A stretch of 64,000 bases of DNA, from the NCBI RefSeq assembly GCF_014633365.1, contig NC_068346.1:15521030-15585029 (forward strand), given 5' to 3'. The notes under the pieces were generated by a model, which was not told the DNA's origin, made no database searches, and saw only the letters and a program-made list of their open reading frames with translations. The DNA is from Diospyros lotus. Lineage: Eukaryota > Streptophyta > Magnoliopsida > Ericales > Ebenaceae. This document shows positions 1 to 8,774 of the stretch, one piece after another (position 1 is the first letter of the stretch; every line of letters begins with the position of its first letter). The position numbers and the translations under genes are program-made.

Positions 1-902
1 ATTGGAGCTGGGGAAGGGTGGAATTGAGCTGGCCGCAATTTGTAATTGACTTGAGTAACCGGTTTAGAGAAAGGACCAAAACCTATATGATCAATGGAGC
101 TTTTAAGGCTGTTAATTTGGAGATGCAAGAAGCTGATGAGGAAGAAAAAGAAGCAGTAGAAGGGATCGAAGAATTGGGAGATGGCAGTCCAACAATTGGC
201 AGCATCTCAAGCACTCTCACTGGTACTGAAAATCCAGCCGCTAAAATCCTCAATATGACACCGTTGGAGGAGGTAACTGTTGAGGATAAAGCTGAGATGT
301 TAGCTAACAATCCGGGAGCCAAAGATCTTGGAATGGAAACGCCCACAACAGCCTTAGATTGTGGAGATTTTAAATCTATTTCCCTTGAAAGAATAGGAAT
401 GGAAGGAGTGGCTGAATTACCTACTCTGAATCGGGTAACTCCAACTGAGAAATCAGTCAATTGGTGGGAAATTTGTGCCTTAATCGAAATGGATAACCAA
501 TGGAGGGCAGTTCAAGAATGGTTAGAGGTTAAGGGAGGATGCTTGCATGAAATTGATTACACTAAAACCTTCTAGCAGTATGTTTCTGATTTAGAGCAAT
601 GGAGGATGCAAAAGGATAAAGTGAAACAAGATGAAAGGAAGAAAAGGAAGGGATTCTTTGTTGAAGGAACCGAGACCCTTGTTGTTTTGCTTACTCATGT
701 TTCCATTGGTGTGGCAGCAAGACATACTACTGTTGCTGCTGAGGAGAAGGAAAAAAGAAAGCAAAAGAGAAGGGAAAAACAAGATAAAAAGAAGGAAAAG
801 CGAAGAAGAAACCAATGGGTGAGGACGGGCATTGGATGAAGAAACAATGGCTTGGTTGTAATAAGTTTCTTGGGGACAAGAAACCTTTCAAGGGGAGGGG
901 AA
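1..902 (+). mobile_element. Internal 3' part of a Ty3-type retroelement (5' end outside window)
   Basis: This is the right-hand internal part of an LTR element that enters from the left edge. Reading frames at 18-575 and 606-839 are charged and low-complexity. The first opens with a WPQFV...RFRER stretch that resembles the part of a Ty3 gag following the WFQ motif, and the same stretch occurs in the element at 58714-62268. Near the end, positions 869-885 read TTCTTGGGGACAAGAAA, a motif seen at the same place in sister elements. A purine-rich polypurine tract (about 888-902) lies directly before the 3' LTR. No protease, reverse transcriptase or integrase is present, so the element looks non-autonomous. 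Confidence 0.7.
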
Positions 903-1233
903 TGTCACAACTCATGGGTAGTGAGAAGGGCATTATTGTAATAAGGTTGTAGTAGTTAGTGGGAGGTATTTTGTGAGTTGTTAGGAGCACATGGGTGCTA
1001 TTTTCCAGATTTCAGTTACTATTGAATAGCTTATAAATAGGCTAAAAAATGTAGAGAAATGTATGTTGATGAATGAAGTGATTCATATCTCCCTAATTCT
1101 CTCTCTCTCTCGTTTCCTCTCTAATCTCTCCCTCTAACTCTCTCTTTGAATTCTCTCTCCCTCCTTTAATTCTATCATCCAGTTTCTCTCCCAAATTCCA
1201 ATCACAACCCTAGGTAATCCTAGGTATGTGACA
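903..1233 (+). repeat. 3' LTR of the element at the left edge
   Basis: The repeat begins TGTCACAAC directly after a polypurine tract and ends TATGTGACA, which is the TG...CA form of an LTR. It carries a TATA-like TATAAATAGG at about 1032, followed by a CT-rich stretch (1088-1190) typical of the R/U5 part of this family. It interrupts a Ty3 reverse transcriptase reading frame that resumes at about 1234. The left target duplication lies outside the window and cannot be checked. Confidence 0.8.
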
Positions 1234-1633
1234 CCTAAGAGATTTCATACTTGTGTTCTTTGATGATATTATGATATATAGCCCAACCTTTGACCTCTAT
1301 CTAAAACATTTGAGGACTACATTTGAGATTCTTAAAATCAATCAGTTGTATATTAAGAGATCAAAGTGTGCCTTCGCACAGGGCCAAATGGAATATTTGG
1401 GGTATATCATATTGGACCTGGGGGTGAGTACAAATCCCAAGAAGGTAGTAGCCATGATCAATTGGCCAAGGCCTACAACCATTAAGGCCTTGATGGGTTT
1501 TTTGGGGCTGACCGACTACTATAGGAGGTTTGTGAAGGGGTATGGAGGAATTAGCAAGTCACTCACAGATTTGCTAAAGAAAGACAACTTTGTGTGGGAT
1601 CAAAAGGTTGAGGCAACCTTTGAATTATTGAAG
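1234..1633 (+). pseudogene. Ty3/gypsy reverse transcriptase fragment
   Basis: The frame (open from 1253) contains FFDDIMIYS, the Ty3 form of the catalytic YxDD box, then the thumb and connection motifs MEYLGYII, INWPRPTTIKALMGFLGL and YYRRFVKGY before DLLKKDNFVWD, the start of the RNase H region. It is bounded on the left by an inserted LTR (ends 1233) and on the right by an LTR in the opposite direction (starts 1634). It is therefore a relic cut by two later insertions and cannot encode a full enzyme. Confidence 0.85.
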
Positions 1634-1966
1634 TGTCACATTCCTAGGGTTAGCTAGGGTTGTGATAGGAATTAAGGGATAAATCAGAATTGAAGAATTG
1701 AAGGAGGGGGAGAAACCAGTAGAAAAGAGATGGAGAATTAGAGAAGAACCAAGAGAGGGATAGAGAGAATTAGGAAGATAGGATTTCCATTTCATTTCAC
1801 ATGATATTCCATCCTCTTACAAGTAGCCTTTTTATAGGCATAGCTAGCTGCTAACTGAATTTCTAACAACACTCATGTGCGCATAACAAATTGCAAAATA
1901 TCTCCTGAGAAACTACTGTAACTCTTATTACAATAATGCCCCTCTATTGCTCTTAAAGTCATGACA
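1634..1966 (-). repeat. LTR in reverse orientation, same family
   Basis: Read on the minus strand this begins TGTCATGAC after a polypurine tract (GGTGGGGGG, complement of about 1969-1977) and ends TGTGACA. It holds the same CT-rich and TATAAA-type blocks as 903-1233 in opposite orientation. The tract position makes it the 3' LTR of a minus-strand element whose interior lies to the right. Its right-hand partner LTR was not found, so the element is broken. The bases TGAAG (1629-1633) are the expected left target duplication. Confidence 0.75.
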
Positions 1967-3160
1967 ATTCCCCCCACCATGAAAGGTGACGTAGCCAGAA
2001 GTAAAGGTTTCAAGCGAAGACCTTAGGGAAACAAAGAGAATTGGATTCCACCAGCAACTTAGGGTAAACTCATAAGTTTATTGAAAAAAAACTCTCTCAA
2101 ACAAGAGAAAAGTGTTTAAATACTTCCTAGCAATCAACAACCCTAAACGTAATTGAAAAAAAAACCCTAAAACAGAAAAGGCTAAAATAGACATTAGCTA
2201 TAATTATAAAATTAAATCAATTAAAACAGAAACTAATGGAAACTAATGACGGTTCTTCCCCTTATGGTCGCACCTCCCTTTCTTGTCCCTAGGGTGTTGC
2301 TTCTTTTAGTTCAATTCTTCTTCTATTTGTTTCGTTAGTCGTCTTACATCAAAAGGTTTCTTGTCCCCAAGAAACTTTATTGCTAATGTGCCATGGTTTC
2401 TTCATCCAATTCTCATTTTCACTGTCTGTTTAATATTTTTTTTCTCTCTTTCTCCTTCCAGACTCATTCCTCTTTGCTTTTGTGTTCATTCTCTTTTGCT
2501 TTTCCTGCACTTGTAGAATGTTTTCGCAGATCTCCATGCAAAGGTTCTCTTTTGCCACTGATCTGTGAGTCCCAGCAATGTCTTGGGTCTTCATACCTGA
2601 ACTATGTTGGTGCATGGTAGCAATTAGTAGTTCAATAGCAACCTTTTCTTTCAACATCTTCCCAACTACAACAACCCAATTCACAAAGGGTAATTGTAGC
2701 TTATGGCCAAGCGCAATCTTGTCTCCCTCATAAATCAAAAGTTTGACAGCACCCCTATTTAGTTGTGAAGAATCTCCCATCAATCTCATCGTATTATTTC
2801 CAAATGCTTAGTGCAATGCTGTCGGATTACTTACACTGCTACTACGACACCCTGGGCCCCGACTTTAGTGTCAAAATTTGCGTATAGGATGGGGAAAGTT
2901 TCCTTCCTAGCCAAAATTAATCTTCTGACATTCTCATGGTGGTCTTTGGGCAAAACATGTTGGTGTATAGTTCAGTGGTAGGTGGAAGATTTGTAGGACT
3001 TGGGTACATTAAGCATTGTGACAAGGATACTAGATCTAGAAATTCAGTAACCCATTCTGGAGGAAGTTCACCCATATGTTTAAGATCAGAAAGAACAATA
3101 TGCCTCTCCATAGTTGTTCCAAATAGTTGCCATTGCTCCAAGAAGACAACCCTTATGTTG
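1967..3160 (-). other. Retroelement interior with unrecognised minus-strand frames
   Basis: Interior of the minus-strand element whose LTR is at 1634-1966. About 2350-2372, read on the minus strand, contains the TTCTTGGGGACAAGAAAC motif that sits before the polypurine tract in this family. Two minus-strand frames (2430-2789, 119 codons; 2917-3234, 105 codons) have ordinary amino-acid composition, and the second includes HMGELPPEWVTEFLDLVSLS. I do not recognise either. The second frame reads like host-type coding sequence and could be captured cargo, but this is a guess. Its upstream end overlaps an unrelated LTR. Confidence 0.4.
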
Positions 3161-3210
3161 TGCCTGTCAGTCTTTTCATCGATATGCATGTGACCTTTTA
3201 GGTTTACTAT

Positions 3211-3950
3211 TGTTGACACACATTTTTGTAACATCCCGCATTGAGCGATAGGAAAGTCCGGGACAACTTACCCTGATGGGCCTACGCGAACTTCCTAGGG
3301 GGGTCACCCATCCTTGGATTACCCTGGGTCAAGCACGCTTAACTTGGGAGTTTTTTGCCTATATTCCGTCCAAAAAGTATCCAGCTGGTGTTGTTTTCTT
3401 TTTTACTTATTCTTGATATATACTACTCTCCTTTGGGCTCTTGGGTATTTCACACATTGTGTCATCATGGGCCCACAATCACGGGTTAGCTCATAGCTAT
3501 CGCCCTTCGACGACCAAGAGTCTCGCCGCACTTGTGAGCCTCTCAGTCACCCTCTGGGCAGTTGCCCTTTGGGCGACCGAGGTGGGACGAACCCGGTGCT
3601 AACGCACCACTGCCAGAGCCTCCCCCTCTAAGTGCGGTGGCGCTCGTGGGCGCGGACTGTCTCAGGGGTGACAGAGGATAGTTCGGCCAAGGGCGTTCCC
3701 ACAGACAGCACCAAATGTTGACACACATTTTTGTAACACCCCGCATCGAGCGATAGGAAGGTCCGGGACAACTTATCCTAATGGGCCTACGCGAACTTCT
3801 CATGGGGGCCCATCTGGTTAAGTTATCCCGGACCTTCCTATCGCTCGATGCGGGGTGTTACAAAAATGTGTTTCAACAACTACCTATCAGGGTAAGTTGT
3901 CCCGGACCTTTCTATCGCTCGATGCGTGGTGTTACAAAAATGTGTCAACA
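3211..3950 (-). mobile_element. Cassandra-like TRIM with 5S rRNA-derived segment and inverted ends
   Basis: Flanked by the perfect target duplication ACTAT (3206-3210 and 3951-3955). The unoccupied site is visible in copy B (ACTAT once, 50546-50550). It starts TGTTGACACAC and contains a 5S rRNA-like stretch on the minus strand (3301-3352), the hallmark of Cassandra LTRs. A second LTR start lies at 3716, preceded by a primer-site-like CAGACAGCACCAAA. Unlike a standard TRIM, the right end (3886-3950) is an inverted copy of the left end (3211-3277). Another inverted copy lies at about 3815-3876. The element therefore has terminal inverted repeats of about 65 bp. No coding capacity was seen. Confidence 0.75.
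3301..3352 (-). promoter_or_regulatory. 5S rRNA-derived internal promoter-like segment
   Basis: On the minus strand this contains AGTTAAGCGTGCTTG and GGATGGGTGACC. These are the conserved 5S rRNA core sequences around box A/intermediate element and box C. In Cassandra TRIMs this segment is known to resemble a polymerase III promoter. Here the A-box part is nearly intact, while the sequence between the boxes differs from genuine 5S rRNA. It is not a 5S rRNA gene. Confidence 0.75.
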
Positions 3951-6183
3951 ACTATTAAGTAGCAATCAGGACATGTCAAACTCTTTGACGTTAATAAAAT
4001 ATTTTGGTCTACAATGAGGATCTTTTCATCTCCTCGATGTATCTCGAATGATCTTGAGTGACAACTAGCATTATGTCAAGGCGATCCTACCAATAATGAA
4101 GTTTTAACTTCTTTGAGAACCTATTTGAGTTTACAATTCCTGTGTACTATAATCCCTCAATTGAATAACATTCAAATCAAGTGAGAGTCATGGATTGATT
4201 AAATTCACTAACTCGATAGCTATGCCAAGATTAGTGTGGTGTGATCAAGATAACACATCGGAACTCCTTCCGACATTGAAAATACTTTCCAATCAAGTTG
4301 TCATGTCCCTAATAGTAGTATAAGGGCAATATTGTAATAAGGATATAGATTTGTTATACTTATAGTTGTATTGCACATGGGCGGATGATGGCTAGAGGCT
4401 ATAAATAAACCATTGCTATGAGAGAGTGGATATGCTTGAATTGTTGAATTGAAATCTCTTATTTCCCTCTCTTGCATTCTCTCAGTCTCCCTCCAATTTC
4501 TGTCTAATCTCTCTATTTCTTTCCTTCTCTGTTTTGTTCTCCATAACTTCCTCTCATCTCTTCCGATCTAACTCCCCAATTCCTCCTCAATTACCTCCTA
4601 AACCTGTTATGAACCCTAGGTTCATGACAATTGGTATCAGAGCCACCAATCCTTGGCTGTGATTTGATTCGATTTGAAGAGAGCCAGCCATTCAAGTTGT
4701 GAATTCTAGCAGTATGTGTTCAAATTTTGCAGGTTAAATCAGCCTCAATGATTCCGTCGGAGGAATTCTGGGCTGAGAATCTGGATTAAGGTCCAGATTG
4801 TGAAGGCGTGTGAAAACGGCTAGGTCGTTCTGATGGTGCTTCTGACAACTCTTGGAGCAATTTCAGCTAATCAGAATTAGTAGGCGAGCAACCCAGGCAA
4901 TTTCGATAGGAGAATTTCGATCGATTAGTTGGCTATAATTTCAGTTCGAAATTTGAAGGTGATTAGGCTAGGCAATTGAGTGAACAACAATTTAGACGGA
5001 GGCGACGCGAACATAGGAGCGTTCGCAATTGGTGATCAGAGGTGAGCCGATAGTTTTTCTGTTGGAACCAGGCGTTTTCCTTGGCGATTATGTGAAGCAA
5101 TTCAGGTGAAGTCTATAAACGGGCCGATGGTTGCAACCAGTGGACGGTGATTGGGAGGGTTGTGGCTGTTGCAAGTTGGAAACAACAGGCGGAGCAAGTT
5201 TCGTAATCCACTGCGACTTGAATATTGGAGGCAACGCTCTTCGGGGAAGAAGCAACGACTGAATTCGGAATTGAACTTGGATTTGGAAGGCGTCGCCGAG
5301 TAGAGCAAACTTGGAATTGAAAAGCAAAACCGAGCAAAGCCACTTAGGCTTGGAAGTGAAGACGATGTAGGCTAGGAGAGGTCCGGAGTAATACCGAGTT
5401 GAAATTGGAGGCGAATCAGAGTTGCACAACGGTAGTTTCGTGGCTAGAAATGTTGCTAATCTCGGCCTAGATTTGAAGACGTGTGAAGGTGAAGCATACT
5501 TCGACAATTGACGCAAATTAGGAAGTTGACGACGAGAAACGAGTTCCTACGCCACTGTTGAACATTAGCGAGTTGCTGGTCCAGAGGCATTTCAAAGAAG
5601 TGATTGGGTGAGGCAAGCATAAGCAAACAAGTCCGATCCCAAACGGTGAGAAACGATTATGGGGGTCCTCCAAGTTGGTGATTGGGCAAGAAGGGCAAAT
5701 TGAGGTAGAGCCGATCTGATTAATTGAGGCCCATCACCGATTCAGTTAATCGGAATTGAATCGGATTTGGAGGCAAAGCAAATCTAGATCTTAGGGATTT
5801 CGTGAGGTGAATCTGGAGGCTGAACCAATTCAATCAAGTCCGGAAGTATTTGCATAGCAGAAACGTTGGATTTCGAAGTATACAGTTTGTGAAAAAAATC
5901 AGCCATGGAAAGCAATGCACGTATGAGGCAATTGGAGCCTCAATGACAGCAAAAGAAGACTACAATTTTAGCGGGAAACAACAAGAAACAGGAGAAGGGG
6001 ATCAGCCAATTGGACAAGGGAACAAGAAGTGTAGTACAAGAATTGAGCAAGGAATTCAGCCGGGTGCTACACGAACAATTGTAGGAGTTTGCAGTGATAC
6101 TTACTAAGAAGTATCATTATAGCTTCCCTGCATAATTCTTTGAGGATTATAATGGAGGTTTTAACAAAGAAGACTTCATTGAA

Positions 6184-6972
6184 ATGGAGCAGCCTAAGGA
6201 GAAGTCAAGCTTGTGGAAGGCCAAGTCACTGCCTACTTTAGATTCTGGGCAGAAGAAGAAATATTCGGATTTAGGCAGCAATGCCAAGAAGGATGACTGC
6301 AAAGTTGGGAATAGTTTTGGCGGTGAACAACATTACATAGAGGGAAGTTGTAACAATCTGGTGGTTGGGACAACAGGTACTGATTTCTTTGGAAAAGAAA
6401 TTCTTGGTGAAGATGGACTAGATGACAATCATGGAAGCCCAAAACAAAAAATGATTGATGCAGTCAATCAGAGAGCAATAGAAGGAGGAGGCAACAAGGG
6501 ATTTCTAGAATTGGAGATAAACATCTCTGAATCTTCAGAATCTGAAATTGGTCTAGTTGTTCTAAATAAGACACAGGCTCAATCAACGTCAACAACCCGC
6601 AATGTTGAAGGGAATTCTACTGTATTGGTTGAGAAGTTAAAAGTAGAACTACTACCTCAAGATGCAACTACCGAAAGGCTAAGAGAGGAAACGGGGGCAG
6701 CATTTGAGGAATTGACCGAGGAAGCTAAAGCGAATCCATTACCTCTGGTGATTAGAGTAGGGATAGAAGGATCGGATGGTGTTCTGAATCAGAATTCTAT
6801 CAGAAATGGAATTGATGGTAGAGCTCCTAAGGATACTATGCCATTGCCTATGATTTTGGATAATGCTGATTCCTTAGCTAACGAGAGGGTGAAGACAACA
6901 CTAGCAGGAGGAAGTTTTGCAGATCTTAAATGGTGTCACCATGTTGCTGTCATTTCCAAAGATGTAAACTAG
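6184..6972 (+). CDS. Unrecognised protein of element E1
   Basis: A 262-codon frame beginning MEQPKEKSSL, acidic and serine-rich, without a known domain. Its C-terminal third (EEAKANPLPL, MPLPMILDNADSLAN, DLKWCHHVAV) matches the sister protein at 9163-10206, so it is a family-specific protein and not chance. The sequence just upstream (5850-6180) also matches the sister but carries a frameshift and a stop, so the original frame probably began earlier. It may derive from a divergent gag, which I cannot show. It is likely a decayed non-autonomous-element product. Confidence 0.55.
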   Translation: MEQPKEKSSLWKAKSLPTLDSGQKKKYSDLGSNAKKDDCKVGNSFGGEQHYIEGSCNNLVVGTTGTDFFGKEILGEDGLDDNHGSPKQKMIDAVNQRAIEGGGNKGFLELEINISESSESEIGLVVLNKTQAQSTSTTRNVEGNSTVLVEKLKVELLPQDATTERLREETGAAFEELTEEAKANPLPLVIRVGIEGSDGVLNQNSIRNGIDGRAPKDTMPLPMILDNADSLANERVKTTLAGGSFADLKWCHHVAVISKDVN

Positions 6973-7139
6973 AATTCAAAAGGTGCAAATCGGTTTTTAT
7001 GTTGGAGGGAATAGAGGTAAACAAGACAAGTGTTTCAGATGATTTTTCTTCCAGCCAAGGGAAATCTCCTATGAGTTATGACCCTATTAGTCATTTCCCT
7101 CATTAGCAGCAGATTCAAAGTTGTGATGAATCTTGGCAA

Positions 7140-7562
7140 ATGGCTATAATGAGAGGAAAGCTAAGGAAGATAGATGCAACAGTCAAAAGCTTGACCATGG
7201 AGAACAAAGCTATTGCGGCTTTGTGCATTATTGCTACAGATGGCCAATTGGGATTTTTGCCTATTACAATGATGGATGGGGTGATGATGGAAATTAATGT
7301 TGCAGCAACTCCTAGACTCGACATTTCTACATTGCTGCATTTTAAGGCGTTTGCGGATATTGTTGCGAAAAGTGATGAAGAATTAAAGTACATGAGAACC
7401 ACTACAAATATGTTATGTATACATAATTTTTTCAAAACTTCTCCATCCAAGCTGTGGAAGAGAAGGAAAAAGGATATGGGAAGCTGTGGAGGTTTGGCAT
7501 TTCTTGGGGACAAGAAATGTTTCAAGGTGGGGGGAATTGTCATGTCCCTAATAGTAGTATAA
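7140..7562 (+). CDS. C-terminal frame of element E1, unrecognised
   Basis: A 140-codon frame running up to the polypurine tract and into the 3' LTR. The last 40 codons (TSPSKLWKRRKKDMGSCGGLAFLGDKK) match the end of the sister protein at 9163-10206. The preceding part (about residues 1-90, including RGKLRKIDATVKSLTMENK and FADIVAKSDEELKYM) replaces the kinesin-like piece found there. This suggests different cargo joined to a shared tail. I do not recognise this segment. Confidence 0.45.
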   Translation: MAIMRGKLRKIDATVKSLTMENKAIAALCIIATDGQLGFLPITMMDGVMMEINVAATPRLDISTLLHFKAFADIVAKSDEELKYMRTTTNMLCIHNFFKTSPSKLWKRRKKDMGSCGGLAFLGDKKCFKVGGIVMSLIVV

Positions 7563-8774
7563 GGGCAATATTGTAATAAGGATATAGACTTGTTAGGCTT
7601 ATAGTTGTATTGCACATGGGCGGATGATGGCTAGAGGCTATAAATAAGCCATTGCTGTAAGAGAGTGGATATGCTTGAATTGATGAATTGAAATCTCTTA
7701 TTTCCCTCTCTTGCATTCTCTCAATCTCCTTCCAATTTCTCTCTAATCTCTCTATTTGTTTCCCCCTCTGTTTTATTCTCCCTAACTTCCTCCCATCTCT
7801 TCTGATCTAACTCCCCAATTCCTCCCCAATTACCTCCTAAATCTGTTTTGAACCCTAGGTTCATGACACAAGTGTACCCTGGCCAGGGGTTTCTTCAATT
7901 AGAACCACCACCGATTGCATGGGATGTTCACTTCAGGCCAGAGGTCGATGGATTCCATTAGCAATCACCTGCCTCCATACGCTACTGCACACGGACCACA
8001 CGGATGGTTCTTAGTAATGGTAAATCCCTGGCACCAACGTACAAGACAACTGTATTGCCTCCGGTTTAAGGACCAGTAACACAATCAAAGCCTATGATAG
8101 ATCATAGATCCTCTCGGCCATATGATCTATCATGTGCGTCACATTTAACAAATGTTCCACTAACATCTACCCACAAGTTTATTATATCAATTTTATGGAT
8201 TATGGCACGCGACTCACCATCCTTTATCATTAGTATCTCATACTAATCAAAGGTAATAACCCATGTGCCAGTTCGTAATCGATTAATCATAGCATACTCC
8301 TGAGGAATCTAAGGACTGAGAATATTATTAAGAAATCCTCAATTCGAAAGTCTTTGTCACATATTTTTAACACTTAAGAATAAGACTCTTATTAGGAAAT
8401 CAAAGGACTCATTCATATGAATTGATTGGAAAGTTATGAATAAAGATACGACCTTAAAATATAAAAACATATTTTATTATATTTGCAAGAATTATATTAT
8501 TAGTCCCTTAATTACAATTACTAGATGCCATCTAAATCTAGTATTAGGGCACTAACACTAACACAACAGTCTTAGGAATACCTCCAATCTGCTAGCGACT
8601 CTTAGTATACTCATTAGGTTGCCTTCTATGCTTTCTAGAAATGGCTTCCAATGCCGTTTCAAAAAATCTCGCCCTCTTTGCCGCTTGTTCTACCGTGGTA
8701 GGACACATCATTCTCACAATAGGTCTCAACATATTGTTAAGACCATCAATGAATTTCAACACAAAGTAATATTC

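Larger units (their letters stand above)
4299..7868 (+). mobile_element. Complete LTR-flanked non-autonomous retroelement (element E1)
   Basis: LTRs are 4299-4629 and 7538-7868 (331 bp each, TGTCATGTCC...TTCATGACA). They are flanked by the perfect target duplication CAAGT (4294-4298, 7869-7873). The primer site TTGGTATCAGAGCC (4631-4644) matches initiator tRNA-Met. The polypurine tract is about 7523-7537. By eye the two LTRs differ at about 20 of 331 positions. The interior is a 1.2-kb leader without clear coding, then frames at 5850-6107, 6184-6972 and 7140-7562. None is a polymerase or integrase, so it would need proteins in trans. It lies inside the long LTR copy A. Confidence 0.92.
3160..8557 (-). 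mobile_element. Fragmented long LTR (copy A), split by two insertions
   Basis: The pieces about 3160-3210, 3956-4293 and 7874-8557 match, in order, parts of the LTR at 49660-52826 (copy B). Examples are the shared TTAAGTAGCAA, the TCAAGTGAGAGTCATGG block and the ATCATTAGTAT...CATACTAATCAAAG block. Read on the minus strand it begins TGTTAGTG (complement of about 8557). Two later elements, 3211-3950 and 4299-7868, sit inside it with perfect 5-bp duplications. Long LTRs with these features fit a SIRE/Maximus-type Copia element, which is an inference. Confidence 0.65.

Noticed and set aside
3211..3486. A genuine 5S rRNA gene
   Set aside because: Only about 50 bp resemble 5S rRNA and the context is an LTR with target duplications, as in Cassandra elements.
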